Source: Akkermansia muciniphila
Lineage (GTDB): Bacteria; Verrucomicrobiota; Verrucomicrobiia; Limisphaerales; UBA9464
Assembly (NCBI GenBank): GCA_945898055.1
Contig: CAMDGV010000051.1
Span: 1 to 32,713, forward strand
Reading direction: 5' to 3'
Length of the DNA stretch: 32,713 nt
Under the pieces are notes generated by a model that saw only the letters and a program-made list of their open reading frames with translations, was not told where the DNA came from and did no database searches. The position numbers were made by a program, and so were the translations under genes. Positions 7,182 to 16,496 of the stretch are shown here, piece after piece; position 1 is the stretch's first letter, and every line of letters starts with the position of its first letter.

Positions 7182-8252
7182 ATGCGCGCCGAATCTCTTC
7201 TGTTTCTCGAAACTTTGGTTAATACACCCAGTCCGGTAGGCTATGAAACCCGAGGATTGCGGGTGTGGTTGGATTATGTGGCGCAGTATGCAGACGAAAC
7301 CTTTTCCGATGCGTACGGCAATTGTGTGGCGGTATTAAACAAAGGGGGAGGGCCGCGTTTGATGTTGGCCGCGCATGCAGATGAAATCGCGATGTCAGTG
7401 AATTTTATCACCGCAGAAGGCTACATTCACGTGCGTCGTACCGGCGGGATTGATGCGGCGATTACCAAGGCCCAACGAGTCACTATTCATACCCGAAGCG
7501 GCCCAGTTTTAGGGGTGGTTGGGAATGTGGCCCCCCATCTAACCTCAGGAGAGGCAAAGGTTGAGGTGCCAAAGATTCACGAACTCTTCATCGATATTGG
7601 TGTCGCATCGAAGGTGGAGGCTTTCAAGTATGTGCGGATTGGAGATCCGATCACCTTAAATGATCGCTTTGAAATTTTGAGAGGTGATTTGGCGGTGGCG
7701 CGGGCATTCGATAACCGAATTGGTACCTTTGCCGTAGCGGAAACCTTACGATTACTAAAATCGGTCGCCCGAGAATTGAACGTCGAAGTGTGTGCGGTCG
7801 CTAATGTGCAGGAAGAAGTCGGTTTACTGGGGGCGAGGCAGATTGCCTATTCTTTGAATCCCCAAGTGGCGCTAGTGGTGGACGTGACTCATGCCACGGA
7901 TTATCCCACCATTGATCAGCGTCGGCATGGCGAAGTGAAATTAGGAGCAGGGCCCGCTTTGACTCATGGAGGGTGTAATCATCCTCAGGTGCTGGCTCGC
8001 TTAGAGGAGATCGCTGCGCAAAAAAACATCCCTCTGCAACACGAAGCGATGAGTGCCTCCAGCGGGACTGATACCGATGTTATTTTTTGGACACGCGGGG
8101 GAATCCCGAGTGGATTGGTTAGCCTTCCGAATCGCTATATGCATTCACCGGTTGAGGTGGTCAACTTAAAGGACTTAGAATACATCCCAGAATTGTTGGC
8201 CGGCTTTGCGCTGTCGATTGGTAAGGGAGAGACTTTCAAGGTGGTAATTTAA
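7182..8252 (+). CDS. M42 family metallopeptidase (glutamyl aminopeptidase/FrvX-like)
   Basis: A 356-residue cytosolic aminopeptidase. Metal ligands and catalytic residues of the M42 family are visible: AHADEIAM (His and Asp), ARAFDNRIGTF (bridging Asp), NVQEEVGLLGAR (Glu-Glu, general base plus ligand), VDVTHATDY (Asp ligand) and the final His in YMHSPVEVV. SSGTDTD is the usual substrate-side loop. Members form large tetrahedral or dodecameric shells that trim short peptides from the N-terminus. Length is standard. The ATG at 7182 directly gives the family-typical N-terminus (LLFLETLVNTPSPVGYE). It is alone on its strand, divergent from the pseudouridine synthase. Confidence 0.9.
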   Translation: MRAESLLFLETLVNTPSPVGYETRGLRVWLDYVAQYADETFSDAYGNCVAVLNKGGGPRLMLAAHADEIAMSVNFITAEGYIHVRRTGGIDAAITKAQRVTIHTRSGPVLGVVGNVAPHLTSGEAKVEVPKIHELFIDIGVASKVEAFKYVRIGDPITLNDRFEILRGDLAVARAFDNRIGTFAVAETLRLLKSVARELNVEVCAVANVQEEVGLLGARQIAYSLNPQVALVVDVTHATDYPTIDQRRHGEVKLGAGPALTHGGCNHPQVLARLEEIAAQKNIPLQHEAMSASSGTDTDVIFWTRGGIPSGLVSLPNRYMHSPVEVVNLKDLEYIPELLAGFALSIGKGETFKVVI

Positions 8253-8599
8253 GGTCACGCCAGGGTCGATGACGCAGAGATGAATCCAAGCGAGGTCATC
8301 ATTGTGGAGGCTAGAATTACCGGTTTGGTAGCCGCTCGACCCTTGGAATTGGAGGGTGACCGCGGCGCCTTGCTCGATAAAAGCGGAGGTCTGGGCGGTC
8401 GGGTGGCGACTCGACGTTCGGAGCATTATTTAGGGAGCAGATAGATTAAGCCCAGAAGGTTGCGGAAGAAGCAGAGAGGGAGTCTTGTTTTTCATCCCAA
8501 TCAATGAGGATCGAGGTCAACAGGGATTCCATTGGGAGCGTTGACCGATTGACTTCATCCGTGCACAGGTTATTTCAAGCGCGTCGAATTCGATATTAC
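8253..8599. other. Intergenic stretch with a possible coding remnant on the minus strand
   Basis: No intact gene is seen. On the minus strand from ATG 8426 down to the end of the peptidase gene, the translation contains AAVTLQFQGSSGYQTG and NDDLAWIHLCVIDPG, which has the look of a beta-sandwich segment from a secreted verrucomicrobial protein. It then runs into the peptidase gene antisense, so it may be the remains of a truncated gene. Support is weak. Confidence 0.25.
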
Positions 8600-8887
8600 A
8601 TGGCTAAAATTACCCTCTTACCCACCCACGCTTCTGCGGAAGTACCCGACGGTGAACTGCTCGTCGAAGCGGGTGAACTTGCTGGGGTAGAGATGGAGGC
8701 GGGTTGTTTTAGTTGTTCCTGTGGCACCTGTGTGGCCGAGGTTGTTTCGGGGATGGAGAATCTTTCTCCTGCGACGGACGAAGAACTGGATGTTTTGGAT
8801 CAGTGGAACAAGGATTCAGGGACGCACCGATTGACCTGTTGTGTGCGTTTGTTGAAGGGGGAGTGTACGTTGCGAACCGGGCATTAA
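8600..8887 (+). CDS. 2Fe-2S plant-type ferredoxin
   Basis: A 95-residue electron carrier. The sequence GCFSCSCGTC supplies three cluster ligands with the C-x4-C-x2-C spacing of plant-type ferredoxins, and LTCCVR near the C-terminus supplies the fourth. The beta-grasp fold is indicated by the N-terminal ITLLPTHASAEVPDG strand-turn and LLVEAGELAGVEMEAG. The frame is open from 8504, but the extra 32 residues are not family-like, so I take MAKITLL at 8600. There are three further cysteines near the cluster, more than usual. The redox partner is not in this window. Confidence 0.85.
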   Translation: MAKITLLPTHASAEVPDGELLVEAGELAGVEMEAGCFSCSCGTCVAEVVSGMENLSPATDEELDVLDQWNKDSGTHRLTCCVRLLKGECTLRTGH

Positions 8888-8935
8888 ATTTTCTGGCTCA
8901 GCCGTGGCGAGATTTAGGACGCAACTTGAATTTTT

Positions 8936-10969
8936 TTAGGCTGAGGCATCAGCAAGAGCCTTGAATGCTTCGAGTGGCAAAGTGAACTCAGTGGCGAGGT
9001 TGGGTTCGGAGCGAACTGACACCTTAGATCCGTGATTATTGGCGATTTCTTGGACAATTGCGAGGCCTAGGCCGGTACCGGCAATGACTTGGCCGACGCG
9101 TTCGAAGCGGTAGAAACGATCAAAAATTCGTTCAAGATGCTCAGCGGGAATACCGGGGCCATTATCACAGACCGAGAGAATCCATCGGCTACCCTCGCGA
9201 ACGATGCGGATCTCAATCGCACCCCCGTCCTGTGTGAATTTGCAGGCATTGCCGACAAGGTTTTCTACCGCTGACCTGAGTTGGTTTAAATCGCCTCGGA
9301 CCAGGACTTGTTCATCGGGAAAAAAACAGGTCAGAGATTGTTTGTGGAGGAGGGATTGAGGAGAAAAGTCTCGATGAGCAGCCGAGCATATTTCTTTGAG
9401 ATCCACAGAAATTTTGGGAAATAAAGCGGGGTTGGACCTAAGACGGGAGAACTGGAGAATATCAGTAATCAGGGTCATCAGACGCGCGGTTTGGTTACAG
9501 GCAATTCCGAGGAATTTGGAGCGGGTTTCTGCGGGCATAGAACTATCCAAATGGAGGATGTCGAGGAAGCCCTTAATGGAGGTGAGAGGGGTGCGGAGTT
9601 CGTGCGAGACTGAGGCGACAAAGTCACTTTTCATTCGTTCTAATTCCCGAACTTGCGAGACGTCGCGCATGGCGATCACCATCCCCATAACCTTCAAACC
9701 CGAGAGGAGTGGTGAGGCGACCAGAGTCACAGGAATTAGACCGATCAATGGGTTGTCAAGCTGACGCGGAGTATCGGTGCTATGCGGATTACCGATAAAA
9801 ATGCCCGATTTGAGAATCTCCAAAAGAAGTTCGGTAGGGTCACTTAAGCTATCTTTAAAGCGAAGGATGGAGCGGATATTATGTCCTAGCACTTTTTCGG
9901 ATTGGAGGCCCACTAGGCGGCAGCCTTCAACATTTATTACTTCAATTTTACCCTCACGATCGGTGGTGATAACCCCGTCGAAGATGCTCGCCAGTGTCGC
10001 TCGTAGGTTTTCCGACTGAGTTTCGAGAGCCGCCTCAGTTCGTCTGCGTTCCTTTACCTCGTTGTGGAGGCGGATATTTGTCTCAGAAAGTTCGCGGGTG
10101 GTTTGATCACGACTGGCAGAGAGCGCTGATAACCAGATGGAGGCAATTCCTGCGATTCCTGCGAAGGCCCAATAGCGGTTATAGGAGTCGAGTAATTCGG
10201 CGTTACCGAAGGGGCCTCTTTTTTGGACAGTACCGAGGGCGGATATGAGAAGGATCGCTCCATTGGCGAGGGTGACCGATTGAGATCCGAGACGCAGAGT
10301 AGCCCAAGCGATGAAAAGGAAGGGCAAATATTCCAAGCGATAACTCGTCAAGACTGAATTAGTGCTCAGAAAGAGCAGGCCCATGCAGACGATGAGCAAA
10401 AGAAAAAAGAGGCTACGTTCGAGGGAGAGAGAGAGGTTTGTTTCGAAGTGTTCCCGAGGGGGATGAATGAGAATGGGAGTCAGAGCAAGAACCGCCACCA
10501 TATCACCGGCCCACCACATCCACCACTCCCGAAGAAAGTGGGTGGTCGAAGAGGCTGTGGCAGCGCAACCGATGAGCGCGCTTATATTTACGGAGACAGC
10601 AAGGACAAGAATGAGGGGGAAAACGTCGCGCGGTTCGAGGAGCCGGCCGGGTAGCTTGAGCCATTTTCGGATCCAAATGCTGCTGACAGTCACTTCAACG
10701 GCATTACCAACGGTGGCTCCAATAATAAGTTCCCAAGAACTGCCGTACATCATGTAGACCAGCATATGCCCGAGGATAATGCCCGGTACGACGATGGGGC
10801 CTCGAAGTAGTCCAAGGCCAAGAGTGATGCCTGAGGGTAGCCAAATATCTGGGACTAGGTGACCGCCCTGAATCATAGCGTGAGACAAGCGTGCCAGCAC
10901 AAACTGGAGAATCGCGATTCCCAGCCAAAGTGCCCACGGCCAATTCAGGACTGATTTAAGTATTCGCAA
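8936..10969 (-). CDS. Membrane sensor histidine kinase: MASE1, PAS, HisKA, HATPase
   Basis: A 677-residue inner-membrane kinase. Residues 1-290 are hydrophobic with several membrane segments and the MASE1-type signature WLPSGITLGLGLLRG. After a short coiled linker (about 290-320) comes a PAS domain (about 318-440, GVITTDREGKIEVINVEGC), then HisKA with the phosphorylated His456 in VSHELRTPLTSIKG, and the HATPase domain with N box ENLVGNACKF, G1 DNGPGI, F box FDRFYRF and G2 GTGLGLAI. All residues for autokinase activity appear present. No response regulator or receiver domain is found nearby, so this is an orphan kinase; MASE1 sensors have unknown ligands. It is divergent from the nucleotidyltransferase gene. 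Confidence 0.9.
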   Translation of the reverse strand: MRILKSVLNWPWALWLGIAILQFVLARLSHAMIQGGHLVPDIWLPSGITLGLGLLRGPIVVPGIILGHMLVYMMYGSSWELIIGATVGNAVEVTVSSIWIRKWLKLPGRLLEPRDVFPLILVLAVSVNISALIGCAATASSTTHFLREWWMWWAGDMVAVLALTPILIHPPREHFETNLSLSLERSLFFLLLIVCMGLLFLSTNSVLTSYRLEYLPFLFIAWATLRLGSQSVTLANGAILLISALGTVQKRGPFGNAELLDSYNRYWAFAGIAGIASIWLSALSASRDQTTRELSETNIRLHNEVKERRRTEAALETQSENLRATLASIFDGVITTDREGKIEVINVEGCRLVGLQSEKVLGHNIRSILRFKDSLSDPTELLLEILKSGIFIGNPHSTDTPRQLDNPLIGLIPVTLVASPLLSGLKVMGMVIAMRDVSQVRELERMKSDFVASVSHELRTPLTSIKGFLDILHLDSSMPAETRSKFLGIACNQTARLMTLITDILQFSRLRSNPALFPKISVDLKEICSAAHRDFSPQSLLHKQSLTCFFPDEQVLVRGDLNQLRSAVENLVGNACKFTQDGGAIEIRIVREGSRWILSVCDNGPGIPAEHLERIFDRFYRFERVGQVIAGTGLGLAIVQEIANNHGSKVSVRSEPNLATEFTLPLEAFKALADASA

Positions 10970-11076
10970 TGAGCAGATAACTAATCAAATTAGCGTTAAC
11001 TCGACAAGTGTCTTACGGCATTTTGAGATGCTTCATGGCTTCCCACCGAGACCTCATGGAGGCATCCTGCTGGCCG

Positions 11077-11820
11077 ATGAAGGCTGTTATTTTAGCTGCG
11101 GGTAAAGGGACTCGCATGGGAAACCTGACTCAAGAACTACCCAAGCCGATGCTTGAAGTCGAGGGGCGTCCGATTCTAGATCATATCGTGGAAGGACTAA
11201 AATCCTGCGGAATTACTGAATTTCATATTATTACAGGATGGCGAGCCGATGTGATTGAAGCCCATTTTGGGGATGGCTCGACGTTTGGAGTTCGGATGAG
11301 TTATTCACGACAAGAGGTGCAGGATGGCACAGGTAAAGCCCCTGAGTTGGCAAAAGTATTTGTGGGCGACGACGACTTTATTCTGACTTATGGAGATATC
11401 TTGGTCCGACCTGAGACATACCGTCGAATGTTGGATCGATGGGCTTCAGGAAAATTCTCTGGCGTGATTACCGTGACCGAGGGAGAAGATGTGACCAAGG
11501 GAGGGCTTTTCTTTTTTGACGACCAATTTTGCCTCACTCGACTCGTCGAAAAACCGTCCCATGACGAAATTGAGATTCTTCGATCAACAGGTTGGATCAA
11601 AGCTGGGGAAAATGTTTGGTATAACGCGGGTATTTATCTTTTTCGACCCAGCCTGTTTGATTTCACTGCACGACTCCAAAAATCACCTCGAGGCGAGTAT
11701 GAATTAACCGATGCATTGTCCGCGATGATTGAGGGTGGTGATCTTTTGGCAGGTTTGAAAATCGAGGGGCGGTGGGTCGATGTGCGTGATCCCGCTGTAC
11801 TGGCTTCCCTTCAAACATGA
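11077..11820 (+). CDS. Sugar-1-phosphate nucleotidyltransferase
   Basis: A 247-residue cytosolic enzyme from ATG 11077. The N-terminal signature MKAVILAAGKGTRMG with PKPML is the nucleotide-binding loop and the catalytic Lys of the NTP_transferase (RmlA/RfbF) family; TYGDILV supplies the metal-binding Asp, and VEKP and YNAGIYLF are conserved sugar-site motifs; GRWVDVRDP closes the domain. RfbF-type (glucose-1-phosphate cytidylyltransferase) or RmlA-type activity is plausible, but the nucleotide cannot be told. The frame is open from 11008; the extra 23 residues precede the conserved start and are rejected, and a GGAGG lies about 15 bases before the ATG. It overlaps the following rRNA methyltransferase by four bases (ATGA), suggesting translational coupling. 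Confidence 0.85.
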   Translation: MKAVILAAGKGTRMGNLTQELPKPMLEVEGRPILDHIVEGLKSCGITEFHIITGWRADVIEAHFGDGSTFGVRMSYSRQEVQDGTGKAPELAKVFVGDDDFILTYGDILVRPETYRRMLDRWASGKFSGVITVTEGEDVTKGGLFFFDDQFCLTRLVEKPSHDEIEILRSTGWIKAGENVWYNAGIYLFRPSLFDFTARLQKSPRGEYELTDALSAMIEGGDLLAGLKIEGRWVDVRDPAVLASLQT

Positions 11821-13046
11821 GTCAGTTTTCTCAAACAACGAAATCGGGGGGGGCACGGTTGCGTTTACGCTTGGCGCCTTCAGCCGAAATGGCCGTTCGA
11901 TCGGGGCATCCTTGGGTCTATGCGGAACGGATACGTGAAATCAGTCGTGCAGGAATTTCTGGGGAAATTGCTATTGTCTACGATCGCAAGGACCGTTTTA
12001 TGGCCTTCGGGTTGTTTGACCCTGACTCACCCATCCGCCTTAGAATTTTGCATTCGGGTCCGCCGATGGTGGCGGACGAGGCTTGGTGGCAATCGCGGAT
12101 GACCTCTGCGGTAGAAAAAAGAACCCCGTGGTTTCAACAAGGCACCGATGGATATCGTCTCGTTAATGGTGAATCGGATGGCTGGCCCGCATTGATTTTG
12201 GACCGATACGGGTCGACCTTGGTCCTTAAGTTGTATTCTGCGGTGTGGTTGCCACGAATGGCGGATTTGCAACGATGGATTGTTTCGGCGGTGACGGTAG
12301 AGAGAATTGTGCTCCGCTTAAGCCGGAATGTTCAGGATGTCTTTGAGCGCGCTGGCTATCGCGACGGGCAAAATTTAGTTGGTATTGCAACCTCGGAGGG
12401 TGTGATTTTTCAGGAGGATGGATTACTGTTTTGGTCGGATGTTGTGAAAGGTCAGAAGACCGGGTTTTTTCTCGATCAACGAGAGAATCGGCGGCGGATC
12501 GGAGCGCTCAGTGTCGGCGCAGAAGTCTTGAACGCTTTTAGTTTCAGCGGTGGATTCTCGCTCCATGCAGCTCGAGGCGGTGCGGTCGCGGTGACTGATC
12601 TGGATTGCTCACCCCACGCACTGGAAGCCGCACGTCGGAATTTCCAACTCAACCATGACAATTCCACTCTCGCGTCCGCTCGGCATCAATCGGTGCAAGC
12701 GGATGCCTTTGACTGGTTAGAGAACGGCCCTGGTCAGTTTGACGTAGTGATTTGTGATCCCCCCTCCTTGGCCAGACGTGAACATGAACGTGCCGGTGCC
12801 ATTGATGCATACCGTCGATTGGCGACTTCTTCAGCTGGGAAAGTGCGCTCAGGAGGGTTGTTGCTAACCGCCTCTTGTTCGGCCCATGTTTTAGGCGAGG
12901 AATTTCATGCGGCAGTGACCGAAGGCCTGCGGCGGACGGGGCGTCGTTATGAAGAACTTGAGCAAGTTGGGCATGCTCTAGATCACCCGACCACTTTTGC
13001 GGAAGCTCGTTATTTAAAGGCAGTCTACCTGCGGATGTTGGACTGA
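11817..13046 (+). CDS. rlmI: RlmI-type 23S rRNA (cytosine-5)-methyltransferase with PUA domain
   Basis: A 409-residue protein. Residues about 12-90 are PUA-like (GHPWVYAERI, FGLFDPDSPIRLRIL), the middle contains the linking domain (DGYRLVNGESDGWPALILDR), and the C-terminal half is the methyltransferase: GFFLDQREN, motif I LNAFSFSGGFSLHA, DLDCSPHALEAARRN, motif IV VVICDPPSL and TASCSAHV with the catalytic Cys expected for m5C chemistry. This is the RlmI/YccW architecture and length; E. coli RlmI methylates C1962 of 23S rRNA. Its start overlaps the stop of the nucleotidyltransferase gene. Gene symbol by architecture; the exact target base is inferred. Confidence 0.83.
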   Translation: MSQFSQTTKSGGARLRLRLAPSAEMAVRSGHPWVYAERIREISRAGISGEIAIVYDRKDRFMAFGLFDPDSPIRLRILHSGPPMVADEAWWQSRMTSAVEKRTPWFQQGTDGYRLVNGESDGWPALILDRYGSTLVLKLYSAVWLPRMADLQRWIVSAVTVERIVLRLSRNVQDVFERAGYRDGQNLVGIATSEGVIFQEDGLLFWSDVVKGQKTGFFLDQRENRRRIGALSVGAEVLNAFSFSGGFSLHAARGGAVAVTDLDCSPHALEAARRNFQLNHDNSTLASARHQSVQADAFDWLENGPGQFDVVICDPPSLARREHERAGAIDAYRRLATSSAGKVRSGGLLLTASCSAHVLGEEFHAAVTEGLRRTGRRYEELEQVGHALDHPTTFAEARYLKAVYLRMLD

Positions 13047-13106
13047 ATTGGATTTGCAGGAGTGCGGAATTTGTAACTCAAGCTTGCCCGCCGTTACTTT
13101 CCGTCG

Positions 13107-14441
13107 ATGGTTGGGGCGATGTTAGGACTGAGACGTTTTGTGGGATGGATTTGGCGGGAATGTCGGCTGCCTTTTTCGCTCTGGGCTTTGGGACTGTGGT
13201 CGGTTGGATCTTCTGCGACAGCGCAAGAGTTTCAGACAGCGTCGAGTCCTACCTTTGACAAGTGGATGTACCCCTTTGAATTCGGGACCGGCGGAACTCG
13301 ACCTGTTGCTCCGACCTTTGCTTCCTTCGATCCGCGATTTGATACGCGAGACGCCCAATTTTTGATGGGATGGAAAACGGAAAGCTGGGTTCAAGTGGGG
13401 TTGCCTGCCTCTCGCTATATCCTTAGCAAAGTTCGCCTTTCTGTCTCCGTTTCGGCGGATCAGACCTTTATTTATGATCCGACTTTTGATTCTTACAGGA
13501 CCTATTTAGAGACCAACGAGATCGCGTGGACCCGCGATGAGGATGGGGGGCGTCCTGTGGAAATTTTTGGAACTGGATTTCGGAATGGACTCACCGCAGA
13601 GATCTACGCAAGTGAGAGTCCTTATGGTCCGGTTGGCGGATTTACCAGTGACACGATCTCGGTCGGAACACGCAATGCTTTTGCGGCGGTTTACGACACG
13701 CAAGGAAGCCTCATTGATACCTCCAATCATGTGGGGCAGAGGAATGCGAATTGGACCAACGCCCCCTTTGAAGCCGTGCCGTGGGCGGTAGGCTTGACCG
13801 GACAGGCGACTCCGGGGGCATTAGTTCCGGTCAACAGCATTTTCACCTTCGATCTGGATTTATCTGATCCCTTAATTGCGGGATATCTAGGGCGGGCTTT
13901 GTCGGCGGGCACTTTAGATCTGGTGTTAAGTTCTCTGTCACCCGCCCAGCAGGTGACTCCCGGTGGAACTGGATTTGGCGGCCTCGGTTCTTATCCCCAG
14001 TGGTCGACTCGCGAAAATCTTCTTTTCAATGGGCCCTTGCTGGAAGTGGAAGGAACGGTCATTCGTGATACCGATAGCGATGCTGATGGATTGCCAGATG
14101 ACTGGGAGAGATTGTTTTTTGGGGATCTTTCCGCAGCGGGAACAGGGGACGCGGATGGGGACGGATTATTGAATCAAGAAGAGTTTATTGCCGGAACAGA
14201 TCCTCGATCGGTGAAGTCGGCCTTTCGATTGACCTTAGGAGGCCCGCCTTTACAAACGGAGTTATCCTTCCAGTTTGCGCCGGGTCGCCGATATGTGGTC
14301 GAACAGAGTGAGGATCTTTTCCGATGGATTCGGGCAGCGGGACAGTTGAGCTATCCAAGTCGAGGTGTCGGTCTTTGGAAGGCGGACGTTCAACCGGCTA
14401 GTTCACTCTTTTACCGAGTCCGAGTTGACGAAATTCGTTGA
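13107..14441 (+). CDS. Secreted protein of unknown function with Asp-rich calcium loops
   Basis: A 444-residue product with an N-terminal hydrophobic export signal (LPFSLWALGLWSVGSSATA). The first 320 residues are rich in Thr, Asn, Gly and aromatic residues and look beta-structured; I recognise no enzyme motif. Around residues 320-365 lie two calcium loops of the thrombospondin type 3/EF-like kind, DTDSDADGLPDDWE and DADGDGLLNQEEF, followed by AGTDPR. This module precedes a short C-terminal beta domain (GRRYVVEQSEDLFRW), a tail very common in secreted proteins of Verrucomicrobiota. It probably acts at the cell surface or outside. No PEP-CTERM or LPXTG sorting signal is seen. It is convergent with uppP. 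Confidence 0.7.
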   Translation: MVGAMLGLRRFVGWIWRECRLPFSLWALGLWSVGSSATAQEFQTASSPTFDKWMYPFEFGTGGTRPVAPTFASFDPRFDTRDAQFLMGWKTESWVQVGLPASRYILSKVRLSVSVSADQTFIYDPTFDSYRTYLETNEIAWTRDEDGGRPVEIFGTGFRNGLTAEIYASESPYGPVGGFTSDTISVGTRNAFAAVYDTQGSLIDTSNHVGQRNANWTNAPFEAVPWAVGLTGQATPGALVPVNSIFTFDLDLSDPLIAGYLGRALSAGTLDLVLSSLSPAQQVTPGGTGFGGLGSYPQWSTRENLLFNGPLLEVEGTVIRDTDSDADGLPDDWERLFFGDLSAAGTGDADGDGLLNQEEFIAGTDPRSVKSAFRLTLGGPPLQTELSFQFAPGRRYVVEQSEDLFRWIRAAGQLSYPSRGVGLWKADVQPASSLFYRVRVDEIR

Positions 14442-14499
14442 ACTGAAGACGTTGATTAAGCCTTAAACGGGTTTCGCACTTGATTGGGCTTGGACGAAA

Positions 14500-15288
14500 T
14501 TAGGAGCGATAAGCCAAAGCCAGGAGTAAGATTCCGGCGACAATTCTGTACCAGCCGAAGGCGGTAAAACTATGAGACCGGACATAGTTCAGAAGCCATC
14601 GCACGGCGACGAAGGCGGTAATGGCTGCGATGGCACCTGCGAAAGCGATCAGGGCGATGGGTTCGTGTGGGGAAGGATGACGGAGAGCGTCCAAGGTTTC
14701 TTTGGCGCCGGCCGCCATCAAGGTGGGGATACCGAGGAGGAAAGAGAATTCAGTGGCAGCAGCGCGCGATAAACCAAAGGCCAAAGCGAGCAAGATAGTG
14801 GTGCCGGATCGGGAAGCTCCAGGGAAGGCGGCGGCGATGAGTTGGCCACCGGCCACCGCGATCGCAATGAGCCAAGTAATAGAATCACTGCCCGGCCGGT
14901 TTTTGAGACGGACCTCAAGGGCGACAAAGAGGATGCCGCCAGCGAGAGTGGCCCAAGCGACTGGGGCGAGGTTCTTAGGCAGTTTCATTCCGGCATTTTT
15001 TAAAGCTAATCCACCGATGGCAGTTATAACGAATGCGGTGGCTAGCTTGAGCAGGTAATCCCGCTGAGCCGGTTCATTCCATTGCGTAAGGAGCGTGCGA
15101 ACTCTGGAAGCGAAGACTACCAGAACTGCCAACACCGCTCCTGACTGAATGACCGTGTTGAATAGATCGGTATAGTGACGGCCGAGAAGTCTTTCGGCGA
15201 TGAGGAGATGGCCGGTCGAGGAAACAGGTAGAAATTCGGTGATCCCCTCGATCAAACCGAGGAGCGCTGCATAGAACCAGTCGGTCAT
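14500..15288 (-). CDS. uppP: Undecaprenyl-diphosphate phosphatase
   Basis: A 262-residue multi-pass membrane protein (BacA/UppP family) that removes one phosphate from undecaprenyl diphosphate, recycling the lipid carrier of cell-wall synthesis and giving bacitracin tolerance. Both family signatures are intact: EGITEFLPVSSTGHLLI near residues 14-30 and PGASRSGTTI in the second half, which together form the active site with Glu, Ser, His and Arg. Several hydrophobic helices fill the rest. It is transcribed alone, convergent with the secreted-protein gene and divergent from argB. Confidence 0.93.
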   Translation of the reverse strand: MTDWFYAALLGLIEGITEFLPVSSTGHLLIAERLLGRHYTDLFNTVIQSGAVLAVLVVFASRVRTLLTQWNEPAQRDYLLKLATAFVITAIGGLALKNAGMKLPKNLAPVAWATLAGGILFVALEVRLKNRPGSDSITWLIAIAVAGGQLIAAAFPGASRSGTTILLALAFGLSRAAATEFSFLLGIPTLMAAGAKETLDALRHPSPHEPIALIAFAGAIAAITAFVAVRWLLNYVRSHSFTAFGWYRIVAGILLLALAYRS

Positions 15289-15408
15289 AATTAGAGTATT
15301 AAGACGAGGAAAGTGCCTGATTTGAAATACCGAAGTTCAGTAAACTGTCAGAGAGAGATAAAAACTCGGACTGGCGATCCCTAGGGGTGACACCGCATAC
15401 TTTTGGCC

Positions 15409-16290
15409 ATGCAAGATCTTATTGCTAAGGCATCAGCCCTGCTTGAAGCGCTGCCCTACATTCAGAAGTTCGCCGGCCAAACATTTGTGGTGAAATACGG
15501 CGGCAGTTTTATGGATTCGCCGGATTTAGCCGTTCGTGAGGGAGTGGCCCGCGACCTCGTTTTTTTGGAGGCGGTCGAAATCAATCCGGTGGTGGTGCAC
15601 GGCGGTGGTAAAGCGATCACCCGAGCGATGGATATCGCGGGATTAAAGGCTTGTTTTATCCAAGGGCAACGAGTGACGGATGGCCCCACCGTTGAGGTAG
15701 TTGATCAGGTCTTGTCCCGAGAGATTAATCCGGAAGTGGTTCGGATGATCCAGCAATTGGGGGGGGTGGCGAAGGGGTTTGCTGGAACCGACATTTTTAT
15801 TTGTCGCAAGTTGTGGTTGAGCAACGCCTCAGGTGAACCGGTGGATATTGGGTTTGTAGGGGAAGTCACAGGTGTGAATATCGCTCCTTTGCTCGAGTGC
15901 ATCCAGAGCGGTATTATTCCAGTGATTAGTCCCACAGCACGGGACGAGACAGGTCAGATTTATAATTGTAATGCCGACGTGGCCGCCGCCATGGCAGCGA
16001 TTGCTTTGAAGGCTTGCCGATTGGTTTTTATGTCGGATGTACCAGGTTTGATGCGAGATCCCAAGGATCCGACGACGGTTATTCCCCACTTGCAGATTTC
16101 AGAGGTGCCCCAACTTAAGTCGCTGGGAATTGTTGATAAGGGAATGATTCCTAAGGTGGACAGTGCCGTGACTGCGTTGCGGGCGGGCGTGGACAAAGTT
16201 TCTTTGGTCGATGGTCGGATTGCTCACGCGGTCTTATTGGAAATCTTTACTGATGCTGGAATTGGCACCGAAGTCGTCTTGGGATCGTAA
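15409..16290 (+). CDS. argB: Acetylglutamate kinase
   Basis: A 293-residue amino-acid kinase that phosphorylates N-acetyl-L-glutamate, the second step of arginine synthesis. Visible motifs: VVKYGGS (ATP phosphate binding), VVHGGGK (substrate-binding glycine loop), YNCNADVAAAMAAIAL (substrate Asn/Asp), LVFMSDVPGL and DKGMIPKV (catalytic Lys region). Length matches the bacterial ArgB family. I choose ATG at 15409; a TTG two codons earlier would be an alternative. Other arginine genes are not adjacent. The N-terminal helix (LIAKASALLEALPYIQKF) is the extension seen in arginine-sensitive, hexameric ArgB proteins, so feedback inhibition is likely. Confidence 0.93.
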   Translation: MQDLIAKASALLEALPYIQKFAGQTFVVKYGGSFMDSPDLAVREGVARDLVFLEAVEINPVVVHGGGKAITRAMDIAGLKACFIQGQRVTDGPTVEVVDQVLSREINPEVVRMIQQLGGVAKGFAGTDIFICRKLWLSNASGEPVDIGFVGEVTGVNIAPLLECIQSGIIPVISPTARDETGQIYNCNADVAAAMAAIALKACRLVFMSDVPGLMRDPKDPTTVIPHLQISEVPQLKSLGIVDKGMIPKVDSAVTALRAGVDKVSLVDGRIAHAVLLEIFTDAGIGTEVVLGS

Positions 16291-16496
16291 GGAGACTTCT
16301 TAGTTTCTTTTCAAGGGAGCCAAATTTAAAAATCGAAAACCGCTGGAACGGATCCAATGTGCTTTGCGGACCTGAGCGAGGGAGTCCACCGCCCGAGTCG
16401 TCTTCTCTCTGGAGCCTCTCTGGGCCTTACCGCAGGCTTATGAAGGAGGGGTGAGAAAGAATATGATAAGAAATAGGGTAACAAACTCTGTGGGAA

